A stretch of 64,000 nucleotides of DNA from Mycocentrospora acerina. Taxonomy: Eukaryota; Ascomycota; Dothideomycetes; Pleosporales. The stretch lies in assembly GCA_022701365.1 (NCBI GenBank), contig JAKUHH010000146.1, positions 129,677 through 193,676 on the forward strand, written 5' to 3'. A program made the translations under genes and the position numbers. Positions within the stretch are counted from its first letter, which is position 1, and the number at the start of each line of letters is the position of its first letter. Positions 10,239 through 21,031 of the stretch are shown here, in pieces. Below the pieces are notes generated by a model, which was given only the letters and a program-made list of their open reading frames with translations, searched no databases and was not told the DNA's origin.

Positions 10239-12090
10239 TCAGATACCTTTTGCAACAAGTTCTGCTACCCAGTTCGTCTCTTTGTCAAATCTGCGTTGCT
10301 CCTCACCCTTCAAACTAGCCAGTCCAGTTTCTCGCAAATCCTTTAGTATCTCGACTGCCTTGGGGTAACTCTCGATCGACGCATAACCTTCATCTGTCAA
10401 AATACCCTGTAGACCTTTCCAGAGTTCTTGACTTTTGTTAAAGGATTCAGCTTCTTCGTAGTGAGTCTGAATCTCCTTGTCTGAAAAGCGATACGGACAG
10501 GGTTCGTCTGAGCCGAAATGATCCCACTCCCTGTGATCAAGATAAGCAAGATGAGTTTACGGGGCGAGAGACCGACATACCTCTCAACTCGGATCAAGCA
10601 TTCCTCGAATGAATAGAGACAGTTGTCCCAAATAGAGCCAACAAAAGCCTCCAACTGCTTGAGGGTTTGACCATGAGGATGTTGCATCACTTTGCGCATC
10701 AATGGATTTTTCTCTGCTGTCAATGTTTCGTACGCGTAAATCAAGACAGATTGAGACACCTGGTATCTTAACTGGTCCTTTGTAGCTACATCAAGCTCCT
10801 TGAAGTTATCAGGGAGCTTCATCATCACGTCAATCCCATAATCTAGAAGCAAGGGGGGATTGGCTCCGATGAAAGCTGGAGTAGTCCAGGCTCCTTGCCA
10901 GTCGATTATACTTGAAATCTGGGCTTTTTCGTCTACATAAATGTTGCCAGCATGGAAGTCTGGGTGCCATAGTCTGGGAGAAACAAGCTCCGGGTCTTTG
11001 GGGACGATTTGCGGAATTGCGGATAAGAATTTCTGCAATAAAGCTACGTGGGCACCTGGAGATAGCTGGCTCGGACTCGTGTACTGCCATGGAGTCTCCG
11101 TTTCTTTTTTGGGGTCGGCGTGGATGTTGATCCAGTTCATCTCGCGGCGAGCAACGGACTGTAGATAATATATTGATGATATCCCTAGATCAACTGTGAG
11201 CATATTTCAATATTTTTGGGTGCCTGGGAGAGGTACAGGGACCGTGATGTTGCATATTACCACGCTCTTTTGTCCAGAACTCCCTTCGAGCGACGGGTCC
11301 GATGCAATAGCGCGATTTGACATGGTCGATAATATCTTGCGAAACGGCTGTAATAACCGCAGGCTCGCACCCCCCGATGCCGCTACCTTGAAAATAAAGC
11401 GAACCTAGTCTATGAACTTCTCTTAGTCATGATGAAGACTGATGAAGTGGGGAAAGCTAGGACCTACCTATTGAACGAGACTGAGAGCAACTTTCTTTCA
11501 ACATCTACAAATTCATGAATGATATTGCATTTCGTTCGCAACGGCAAATCCTGCCAGACTTTATGGAGTTGTGAACCCTTTGCTTCTTCCATGATGATAT
11601 ACTCGGCCTGAACGAGATTTTGGTCGGTAGCACTCCAAGCAAGGACATTCGGAACCGGTAAATCTAGAACCGTCCGGGCAAACTCCATGGTCGCTACTTC
11701 CGATGTAGTGGTAAGAGTTTGTGGTCCGGCATTAGGGTGAGGAATCTTTGCTATGACCTTTTGACCGTCTTCCATCTCAAGACGATATGCCTTGTTGTAG
11801 TTACCTTCGCCGATCTTCTCTAATGATATGCACCTGCTTGCGCCGACCGCCTGACAAGCTATTTGCTGAAGACCGGAAACATCAAAATGTACATACCGAG
11901 CATCAAGTTGCTCACGTTCATTCCATAGCCATCTTCCGCTAGTAAAGCAAAACAAAGGATCCATATCAATTCGAGATTGAAGGGGTATTAAACGGGCGGC
12001 TTTAGAGGTGTGCAGCGAGCGAATGGTGTAAGACTTTGTGAGACATCTTTTGATACTGCAACCACGTAACATTGCCATCAACCTGTGCAT
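10239..12090 (-). CDS. AIM9-like phosphotransferase-fold (APH) protein, probably mitochondrial
   Basis: Four exons (12090-11468, 11409-11237, 11193-10581, 10530-10239) give 566 residues in one frame. The introns are 58, 43 and 50 bp. The N-terminus MHRLMAMLRGCSIKRCLTK, continuing with RSLHTSKAARL, is Arg/Ser-rich and looks like a mitochondrial presequence. The body reads RWLWNEREQLDARYVHFDV, IGEGNYNKAYRLEMEDGQKV (glycine-rich loop and ATP-binding strand), AKIPHPNAGP, YIIMEEAKGSQL, and SPRLWHPDFHAGNIYVDE with IIDWQGAW. The last two are the catalytic HxDxxxxN and metal-binding D of the APH fold (PF01636). This order matches the fungal 'altered inheritance of mitochondria 9' family. The substrate is unknown. 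The frame extends upstream of ATG 12090 only through TTG. Confidence 0.88.
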
Positions 12091-12219
12091 GGTGGAGATC
12101 AAAATACAGGTTAGTTGGTGAAGTTAACAAAGACTATGATGATTACTTCAAATGACAAGCGTACATCAAACTTACTTCGGCAGTGTGGTTAGTAAAATGC
12201 TTGGCACTAACTGCTTTGG

Positions 12220-12653
12220 CAGGAGGCTGCAGGTATACTGTCCTTGAGATTAAAGCGAGCTGTCCTTGACTAGCAAAATTAAAGGCGCTAGAGCTATATA
12301 GGATAGGTCAGGTCTTAAAATCTTAGGCACTAATAGGTTCTGAATTCCGTTCTAAATTGATTCTAAAGAGATTCTAATCTTAACTGTTTCTTTTATTTTT
12401 ATTCTCTTTATTATTATTTTCAATATTGAAAGGTCCTTTTAACATTGTCTAAAGTCTGTACTAATCTCTTTAAGTTCTTCCGCTAAATAATTACTTTTAA
12501 CAATCTTTTAGCATTCTAAGCAATAATCTTAATGTCCCTGACTAAAAATAGCAAATACTTAGCTAAGTTTGTAATATATTAGCGTTGACTGCTTTAGTGA
12601 TAGTCAAGGACAGCACGCTAAAATCTCAAGGACAGTAGACCTGCAGCCTCCTG
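12220..12653. mobile_element. Non-autonomous MITE, 434 bp, with 53-bp terminal inverted repeats
   Basis: The left end begins CAGGAGGCTGCAGGT and the right end is its reverse complement. The inverted repeats run 12220-12272 and 12601-12653 with only about four mismatches. Each terminus holds two copies of CTGTCCTTGA, a plausible transposase-binding repeat. The interior is AT-rich with no coding frame. The flanks TGCTTTGG and TTTTTTGG agree in 6 of 8 positions, compatible with an aged 8-bp target duplication as made by hAT elements. The element sits between two divergently oriented phosphotransferase-fold genes. The hAT assignment is inference; the inverted repeat is directly visible. Confidence 0.85.
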
Positions 12654-12746
12654 TTTTTTGGAGTAGAAGCTAATATTATCGTTAGCATTGCCAACGAGTG
12701 TATACAACCACAGCTTAGTAAACAGTGCCTACAATATGAGGCGATC

Positions 12747-13575
12747 ATGACATGGGTATCTGCTAAATTACCTTACCTTAAGCCTCTCAACCTACTGCCG
12801 GCTCCTCTACCTAGCGAGAAGACCTTCTTCGAATCAACAAGTGTATTTCAGGATGATGTGTCCTACCACCGATTAGTTGCAGTCGAGCCTCACTTCATCG
12901 TCAAATATGGACGAGGTGTGAATGAAATCGAAGGTCAAGTAATTCTCTTTCTTGAGCACCACCTCAACGCTTGCTCTGATATTTCAAATCTCTATGCAAT
13001 GCACCGTATAGCAAGCACAGGCCATATCTACTTGATCATGCAGCAATTGTCGGGCGAATCCCTTGATAGATCATGGCCTACCCCTAACGAACTTGAGAAA
13101 TCCGAAATTTGCGCTAAACTGAGAGAACTTTTTACCTTGTTCCGAGAAATTTCAGCTCGCCCGCTCTACGGAAGTATTGACAACGGCCAGTTTCACCATT
13201 ATTTGTTCCACGTTCAACGCAGCACTCATAAAGCGTCTTCGATCTGATTGGGCTGAGATGGGGAAGCACAGCTTTAGGGCGGACTTTTACGGGAGAAACC
13301 TTGGAAGGACATTAGCCGGTCATGGGCCTATTTTCTCTCACTCAGATCTGCAAAGAAAGAACGTGATGGTGTATCGAGATGAATCGCAAGGCTTAAGGGA
13401 TAGTCTAGTCGATTGGGAGGAGGCTGGCTGATTCCCGAACTATTGGGAATACTTCACGGCTCTCCAAGGTGTACAATGGGGCGACGACTGGTCTCAGCGC
13501 ATTGAAGAAATTTTAGAACCCTGGTTTAGCGAAGCGATAGTTATGGGAATGGTTCACAAAGACCTTATATTCTGA
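12747..13575 (+). pseudogene. Broken APH-family phosphotransferase gene
   Basis: ATG 12747 opens MTWVSAKLPYLKPLNLLPAP. The frame has HFIVKYGRG and IYLIMQQLSGESLDRSWPT, typical of fungal APH-fold genes, but stops at 13247. A one-base shift near 13215 moves to the frame FNAALIKRLRSDWAEMGK. That frame carries GPIFSHSDLQRKNVMV (catalytic HxDxxxxN) and LVDWEEAG (metal-binding D). A TGA at 13430 then replaces the Trp expected after EEAG, and FPNYWEYFTALQG follows in the same frame to 13575. One frameshift plus one TGG-to-TGA change imply a pseudogene. It lies beside a MITE. Confidence 0.8.
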
Positions 13576-14554
13576 TCGAAGGTTCTCGCATTCGTTGGGT
13601 ATTCAATGTCCTTTAGCTTACAAGTCATTTGACAAACCATCAGAAGAAAGCCGAAACATAAAAAGCGAGCGATACAGGAAGGATTCAAGTAATAGCTTGT
13701 GACAAGTTTTTCCAACTTTCAACAACATTTACAAAATAAGCTCATAGTTGCTTACTTCTACCATATCCACTCCTTTCCGTTCCAATAACGATAGCGCTTA
13801 TGATCATCATCTCATATCCAACTTGAACCTTCCACATTCGCAGCCCTATTCACATCTTAGATAGTCTGGCTACTACTTCCTTGCCCACTGTTTCCTCCTA
13901 GAGAGGCTTGTTGTAGATCATTGTAAAACAGCTAATTCCGATACAAGGCCGGAAGTGCTCAGTGTTCGACCAAGAAATTAAAGTCTTGCAAATTCAGCAT
14001 AACTATTATGAATATGCCAAAATTCGTAGTAGGCCATATTGTGTTGCACTGTTTCGCATCCTAATTCCAAATACTGGCATCTTTGTTTCATAGTTTTGTA
14101 GTAGCATTTCAAATGCAACGTACAGGCACGTTACAAAGGAGTGACAGACCCAATTCGCCCACGAAAAGACTTTTTCTGCACGTAAGTTCACTCAAAATCA
14201 GTCTTCTATTTATTTCAGCATCAATTTTATTCAACTCGTGTCTTTTGTTGTCAGATGAACTGCGCCAAGTCAGACCGCCTGATCTCATATCTACTTTTAA
14301 GAATTCAGCACACCAATTAAAGTTTGTCCACATTGGACGGAAAATAAGCGAACTTGGTGCCAATTTAAAAGAACAGCAATATAATAGTATTAAATTCAAT
14401 TCAAGAGAATAGAAAATAACGTAGCTATCAGCAGTATGTTGATGTTGACAGAAGAGTGCATTATTATGTTTAATTTGTCTGCAAAGTATGCTGTTACCGC
14501 AATGGTTACATTTAGTACAACCATCGAAAATTAAGAACAAGGTTTCCTTTAAAA
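13576..14554. other. Intergenic, no firm gene
   Basis: A minus-strand frame covers 14109-15008, but its N-terminal half is translated minisatellite. The rest (for example WRSSSDNKRHELNKIDAEIN) has no family I recognise. It may be remnant coding sequence. Confidence 0.35.
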
Positions 14555-14988
14555 CTAGGGGCAACACACAGCGACACAGCGGTGAGGTGAGGCAGTGATG
14601 AGGGGCGAGGTAGCAACGTGGGACAGCGACGCGGCGACACAAAGCAATACATCGACGAGGGGCAGCGACGTGGGAAGGGGCAGCGACGTGGTGAGGTGAG
14701 AGAGCGATGAGGGGGTGAGGCAGCGATGAGGGGCGAGGTAGCGACGCGGCGACGTGGCGAGGTGAGACAGCGATGAGGGGGAGAGGCAGCGACGTGAGGA
14801 GAGGCAGCGACGTGAGGAGAGGTAGCGACGTGGGGGCGAGGCAGCGAGGCAGCGACGTGTAGGCGGCACAGCGATGTGGGACAGCGGTGAGGGGCGAGGT
14901 AGCGACGTGGCGATGTGGCGAGGTGGAATAGCGATGAGGGGGAGAGGCAGCAACGTGGGGGCGAGGCAGCGACGAGGGACAGCAGTGA
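14555..14988. repeat. GC-rich degenerate minisatellite
   Basis: About 430 bp are built from shuffled short units such as GAGGCAGCGACGTG, GAGGTAGCGACGTG and GCGATGAGGGG. The composition is sharply G-rich on the + strand against AT-rich surroundings. Every reading frame becomes a low-complexity Pro/Ser/Leu/His string, so the frames over it are not genes. The array ends exactly where 5S sequence begins. Confidence 0.85.
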
Positions 14989-15071
14989 GTTCGCTTAGCC
15001 CTATTCAAGCAACATACAGGCGGACTGGTAGTCAGATGGGTGACTACCGGCGAATTCCTACTGTTACATGT
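14989..15071 (+). pseudogene. 5' truncated 5S rRNA pseudogene
   Basis: The sequence from GTTCGCTTAGCCCTATT to CTGTTACATGT, followed by a T-run, matches the 3' two thirds of the 5S genes at 5713 and 34022. The first 36 nt, including one strand of helices I and II, are missing and replaced by minisatellite. Several substitutions (such as CTCAG to CTTAG and CCACTGG to CTACCGG) add to the decay. Confidence 0.9.
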
Positions 15072-15301
15072 TTTTTTATAGTCGCTACATTCCTACGTTA
15101 CCCAAATCTGAGTGGACTCTCCTACATGGAAGGATATGGCATATGTAAGACATGTGACGGATTTAGACATCACTTGAGATTATGCCGTTTTTACTTTAAC
15201 CCTGCTTGCAACTTCTCAAGAAGTTCTTCATCTTCAAAGAGGTTTGAATGAGTCAGTGAAATTTTCAATTTCCGCAATCTCCGCACATATTGCAACAGCA
15301 C

Positions 15302-17682
15302 TTAAGCCTCTTGAAACCCACAAGCTTCTTGATAAGCTTCAGCAAGCCAAGATTGCGTCTGAAGCCTACTCTGGTTTGTCTCAGGTAGGATTCTGCTCTG
15401 CACATCTACAACGTACTGGAACAGTGCAATAGCCTCGTTGAACTGCCTATTTGCCTGGTAGGCGCGAGCAAGTTGACGTTTAGTGATTAGCATGTTTGGA
15501 TGGTCTTCGGGGTGTTTTGTTTTGGCAACACCCAGAACGTATACAAACTGCGAGATAGCCCTGTCAACTTGGCCATTGAGGAGGTATGCTCGACCAAGCT
15601 CGTGTTGGGATATTAACAAGTCGGGATGATCTGCTGGGAGATTTCTGGCTGTCACGTTCACCACATTCCACAGCTGCACAATCGCTTCCTCAAACCGCCC
15701 CACTTCCAGGTAGGCTCGAGCCAGCTCATGGTCCGATGCAACGAGATCGTTGTGATCTTTCGTGAGTATATTTGATTTCCTCTTCACCACATCCTCGAGC
15801 ACCTGAATGGCATCTTCTCTCCGATTTCCTTGTAAATATGCACTTCCCAGTTCGTGGAGAGAGACTAACAACACGAAATCATTCTCTGCCAGCATGGTTT
15901 TCTCAAGCGTAATAATCTGGTGCCAGATGTGGATGCAGTCGTCAAAATGCCCGAGATCTCCAAGGTTTCGCACTCTGATCTTGGCGAGAGGTAGAAGTGT
16001 TTTTGTTAGCAGCTGTGGATTCTGACCAAGCCGCTGATATATCCGTATCAGATATGATTCAAGTTCTTTGTCTAACCTCATTCGCTGAAGAATCCACGCG
16101 CAACGATACTCTATCTGCGTGAAACTGGCGATGTTGTCTGTAGGGAAGCTATATGTCATCTGGTTCTGTACAAGCGATAGGATGTGCGGCCGAAGTAGTG
16201 GTTCGAAAAGTCGCCAGCTACTCATCCATGGGTTCCAAACGATTGCATGGGCAGAGAGAGCTACCAAGGATCCGGCTTTCAACCAATATTCTGTCTGAAG
16301 ATCATATGACATTCTATCTTTGCTCCAAGCATGCGTCAGAGGATGCATAGACACCAGTGTCATGTTCTCTCCAACATCAACTTGTTTGATTAGAGCAAGT
16401 GAGTCAAGTAAACCTAGCGCATCATGGAGTGATATGAAACCCCATTCGGCTGAGTTGTGTGATGCAATCTGTGGCATCATTGTGGTAAGCTCTTTTGATA
16501 GCTTATCAGGGTTAGTGTCTTGATCGTCGGAAGTATCATTTAGGGCTTGGTGTGAACCTAACCAGGCGTCTTCGAAAACAACCGTTGGAAGGCCGGTGTA
16601 TTGCAGCATTGATAGTGTACTAAGTATGTTTAAAGCAGTGACTGCTGCAGTGTCATTGCTTAATTTAAGGTACTGAACAGATGCCTCAAATGTTGCATAG
16701 ACACTGCCATGCCTAGAAACTGCTTGTTTTGGATGGTAATGAAGAAGAGTTGCTCGTTCTTGGGTGTAGACAGATGGGTATTGCGCCAATTTACAGTTTC
16801 GTTTGCCGACAAACGACCCAGCCTGTATTATTGCGAGTGTATGTCTACCAAGCATCTCAACAATCTCCTCTGCAATTTCGGCAAGGCCCTCCCAAAGAGT
16901 TGGAGAAATTCGGGATGCTTTGAGAAGAAGCTTCTTTGCATTCTCTAGGCTGAGAGCTTCAACTGCCAAAGTACCGATGTTCTGGTAAATCTCGCACTCT
17001 GTATTACGAGAAGTCAAAATAATGGTTCCGTTCGCACCTGGCGGAAAATACTGGCTGTAATCAACGTTGGGATCATCGGCATTGTCAATGATAAGGAGCC
17101 ACTCTTTGGGAATTCTAGATATGACGTTCAAAGAGTCGACTAATGATTTGCTACATGTTTCGAATCTACTAGCAAGCTCGTGGAAATTTTGGATAGCATC
17201 GTCGGGGTTTTGCACTTCAATCCAGAATATTCCCCAGAATCTGTAAGACATAAAGCTTAGTAGGGCAAGCAACAAAAATGCGCAATTTCTTACTCTTGTT
17301 GCACGTCTTCTACTAATTTTAGGCATAGTTCACTTTTTCCCATACCTCCCAGTCCTGTAAGAACGTATCGTTTCTGCTGAAAATTCCGTGGTTGACATAG
17401 CGCCGTCCTGATCTTGAGACGCATAGATTCACGACCTGTGAATATACTTGTGACTGCTCGTGGTATCTTTGAGCAAGAAGGTCGCTCAAGCGTTGGTATA
17501 GTCTCATTATAGGTGGTGGAATTGTTTACTGATGATTCTACGTCAGTTCTTTCATATGGTTATCGAAAAAAGATCTTACTTATGTTCATGTCCCGCCCAG
17601 CGATAAAAGACCCTTGATAAACGCTGCCCTGGGCAGTAATGACGATTCTAAAATTACTCCAAATATCAAATAAACTCGACAT
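15302..17682 (-). CDS. NB-ARC-TPR NLR-like STAND protein with N-terminal glycine-rich motif
   Basis: Three exons (17682-17580, 17537-17294, 17240-15302) give 761 residues. The introns are 42 and 53 bp, the second with a CTACTAAG branch site. The first exon encodes a 34-residue head ending GSVYQGSFIAGRDMNI, closely matching the end of the divergent neighbour at 18280. Next come the P-loop GLGGMGKSEL, Walker B region WLLIIDNADD, GTIILTSRN, and an MHD-like MHPLTHAWSKDR. Tetratricopeptide repeats then run from about residue 530 to the end, recognisable from repeated LHELGSAYLQGN and DHELARAYLEVGR units. Fungal NLRs of this type are thought to oligomerise on ligand binding and trigger an effector. 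The upstream in-frame sequence holds no better ATG. The gene is intact. Confidence 0.9.
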
Positions 17683-18279
17683 ATCGAATAATTCTCTTCG
17701 ACGAAAACGAACAAAATTCAACTTTGCTCGGCTGAGGCGTAAACGGTGAAGGGTGTGAGGAAAGCTAGGGTTTTCTCAAAGATGCCCCTAAAGGCTGAAA
17801 TACTTAAGTAATGAGAGCTTCAAAACAATTAGAGTAGATTTAATAGAACTGAAATTGAAATGATATAGTAGGAAATATCAAATATCTCCCTCTGGTGAAG
17901 AAATTGACTCGGAAAGATCTTGGCAGACTCAACCTTGTTTGTCCTTGGGCAGCTTTTCGCCATCATTCGTCATAGGAAGCTGCCTAAATGAGGGATTTAA
18001 ACCGTTGTAAGCCCAATTTTGGTCATCTGTGCATATCAGTATGATCAGATGTGTGAGGCTCGGCCAATGAGCGCATCAATGTGCCTCAGCCTGGTCCAGC
18101 CGTGATCGCACAAAGAAGGACTCCGCGCAGCTGATTAAAAATTTAGATGCGGAGCCCGGCGTGTCCTTCAATTTTCTTCTACAAATACTGACACAGCCGT
18201 CAGAAAATCTTGCAGGAACTAAAAATTCAAGTCTTTACCCACGCTCAAGATACTTAATTGTTACTAGTCTTTGTACATT
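17683..18279. promoter_or_regulatory. Shared divergent promoter region of the NLR and lipase genes
   Basis: About 600 bp separate the two divergent start codons (17682 on the minus strand and 18280 on the plus strand). No coding frame fits the region, so it presumably drives both genes. I could not identify a specific factor site. Confidence 0.5.
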
Positions 18280-19560
18280 ATGCCCACAAACCAGGCAGAT
18301 CTATTTTCCACAAAAGGAAAATACGGATTCTGCAAGCTTTTCGAGCCTGAAAATCCGTTGTTTGAGTTAGTTATTCAGGTTCCATGGTTTTTAGTACATG
18401 CTGATGATCAAGTAGCATCGTCTTCGTACATGGCCTGACGGGTAATCGTCAAACAACTTGGACGCACAAAAATGGAAAATTTTGGCCACTTGACCTGTTG
18501 CCTAACGATTTTCAAGATGCTCGCATTATGACGTTCGGCTATGACGCCGATGTCGTGAAAGTTTCAAAGTCAGCCAGTGCCAACACGCTCCGGGACCATG
18601 GGAAATCATTGGCGGATGATCTTACAATTCTTCGAGATGGAGATAAAACAGTGAGACTAGTCTAACTATGGCAATTATATTAGTCTTACTTACAGGCAGA
18701 AAACTCGACCTATCATATTCGTTGTGCATAGCCTTGGGGGTCTCGTCGTTGAACAAGTACGTTTACACTCGTCGGTGGGCCATGCCATGCGCAGAACATC
18801 GACACCTTAAGAAATATTGGGCTACCATTTTGACTGATGCTTCTATAGGCACTTCTTATTTCTCGCGGTTCATCTGAGACGCATGCCAAGGACGTGCTGG
18901 AGTCAAGTATGGCTGTTGCCTTCATGGGCACTCCACATGCAGGTACAGATCTAGCAAACTGGGGAGACATCATCACTCGTCTTTCAGCAGTTATTCGGCC
19001 TACGAATAAGAAAATTGTTCGTGTCTTAGAGCCAGGCTCCGAAACCTTGGCCAGTATACAGCAAGAGTTTCACACTATGCTCAAAGATAGAAACGACAAT
19101 CACGGCATTTGCTTGCAAATATTTTGTTTCCATGAGGATAGATCATATGGGAAATTTGGAAAAGTAAGGACGCAGAGAGATTGAGTAGCCAAAAATTACT
19201 GATTGAGCATAGATCGTCCCGGATCATTCTTCGATCCTCGCTGGATATCCAAGCGCCAGTATTCCTGCAGACCATGTCGATATGACAAAATTTCAAGACA
19301 AAGATGACGTCGGATATTTTAGGGTGAAAAGAAGACTAAACATTTGGGCCGAACAAATAAGAGGGGGAATTTCCAACACGCGGGATCCAGCTGTGGATAT
19401 GATTCAACAGTCGACTGAGACCCAAAGATTGGTGCCAGCTCAGCAGCCACAACAGCTGAATCATTTGGATATCAACAGCTTGGTCAGTGCAAATCGTGGT
19501 TCTATTCACCAAGGCATTTTCCAGTCTGGTAATGACATGACACTGAGTCATCAATCATAA
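18280..19560 (+). CDS. SesB-like alpha/beta-hydrolase (lipase/esterase) with C-terminal glycine-rich motif
   Basis: Five exons (18280-18365, 18416-18650, 18700-18756, 18849-19163, 19213-19560) give 346 residues. Every junction preserves the frame. DIVFVHGLTGNRQTTW provides the oxyanion HG, FVVHSLGGLVVEQALLISRG provides the nucleophile Ser118 in HSLGG, and FMGTPHAGTDLANWG is the usual following block. VPDHSSIL near residue 236 offers the catalytic His. This is the domain called SesB when it precedes fungal STAND proteins. The C-terminal 20 residues begin GSIHQGIFQSGNDMTLSH, the same motif that begins the divergently transcribed NB-ARC gene. Known family behaviour makes it a candidate effector enzyme recruited by that receptor; that role is inferred. 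Confidence 0.9.
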
Positions 19561-21031
19561 AGATCTTACGAGCTATACGTTGTACAGGAAAACGACATGA
19601 TCAATTGGTTGCTGGATAACACCCAAAGGATTTCAAGGAGATTTTTAGAAAACTTACTGATGAAAACTACATGGTCAATGCGTTACTGAGAGGTTGAGGT
19701 GCCCGAACATTCCCATTGTTTTGAACTCTAATTTCAGAGTCTGAGTGTCACGTTGCTTCACTTTGGCGAACATGAATTTCAAGCTATCGGCCCTATGTCG
19801 CGTAATTTAGTGTGGTGGGGGAGATATATGAGAGAGTAGTAATAATTACAATTAACCGTCTGAATCTCACTCTTTTAGCTCCTGCATTCACAACTCTAAG
19901 CAATTTACTCACTTTCCAGTACTTTTTTCAGAATACAGCAATCCCAATATGCCATGCAAGTAATACGATCTATCATCCGATGGACAACAATGTAGAACAT
20001 TACACGTCTTCAAGTTGAATTACTTCCTGACAGCAGATCAGTACAATTCATAACAAGAAATGAAAAATTTAAAGAAGCTTGCAGGTGGGTAAATGCGTTA
20101 AACTCAGGCGAGTATTAAATAACCGATCTTCACTTCGGACCTGCGCCAAATCCTTAGCGCGATATCACAGAATGTTGACTAGAATTTCCTGAAAAAATTC
20201 AGTTCCGCACGACAGTAACACTACGCAATTATGCTACAGGTTGACTGGACAACAACGAAGTTAAAGACTTATTCTTGGCATTTAAAAGTGATATAGTAGG
20301 ACTTTTTGCAACGAAAATCATTTCATATCACTAGAATAGCACGCCCCTCTAGGAACCCTGCGCTTCTTTGTGTTGAGGGAGTTTAATTGAGCCTTCAAAA
20401 TTGAAGAATTTCTCTCTACACATAACTTTGACATAATTGATTCGCACCGGTAGAAGGGATACATTGGGTAAAATTAATATGTATGTGACCTATAAGGATG
20501 TTATTACGACCACAAATTAACAAGCCAAAGCATACCAAAGATCAAATTTAAATTCCTGTTTTCTCTCTCAAAACAAGTGTTCTTAACGCGTCTCTTACAA
20601 TTGTAAGCTAAGCCATGCCCTTTTAGTTATGTAAACATTTTTTCAATTAATATGCCGGGTTTTTGCTGGCATAAGGAGAAGACTCGTTTTGTTGCACCTT
20701 GAACGCATGATTGTCAAATGCATCTAGGCCACTGGCAGATCGTGTTCCTCGATCAAAACACAAGTTACTCATCACCAGTTGTCAGCGGAGGCTTTGTAAA
20801 TGCAGTTGTAGTGCTTGTAGAAAGAATTAGATCCAAACGATTTTGGTGAGGACGTTCAAAATTGTATACTTAATTTGCTTTTGGAGGATTGCGGGTCTGT
20901 GGGACACACTAGGCGCCTCGTCCCGTCCACCATGCGTCCATAGACTCTGTCTCTAGCTCTGAGTTTTGTGACACTACATCCATCGTCTCCTTCCTTCCTT
21001 ATTACTATTTGATGTCCAAGCTCTTTCCATC
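19561..21031. other. Intergenic, no gene seen
   Basis: AT-rich spacer. The final 100 bp before 21032 are pyrimidine-rich (CTCCTTCCTTCCTTATT), typical of a fungal promoter/leader for the next gene. Confidence 0.45.

Noticed and set aside
14109..15008. A 299-codon minus-strand open frame
   Set aside because: Its N-terminal half is translated minisatellite and its start lies within the truncated 5S sequence; the rest shows no recognisable family.
17241..17293. Reading straight through the second intron of the NB-ARC gene (frame stays open)
   Set aside because: That frame lacks the P-loop. Splicing the 53-bp intron restores GLGGMGKSEL, so the longer unspliced frame is misleading.
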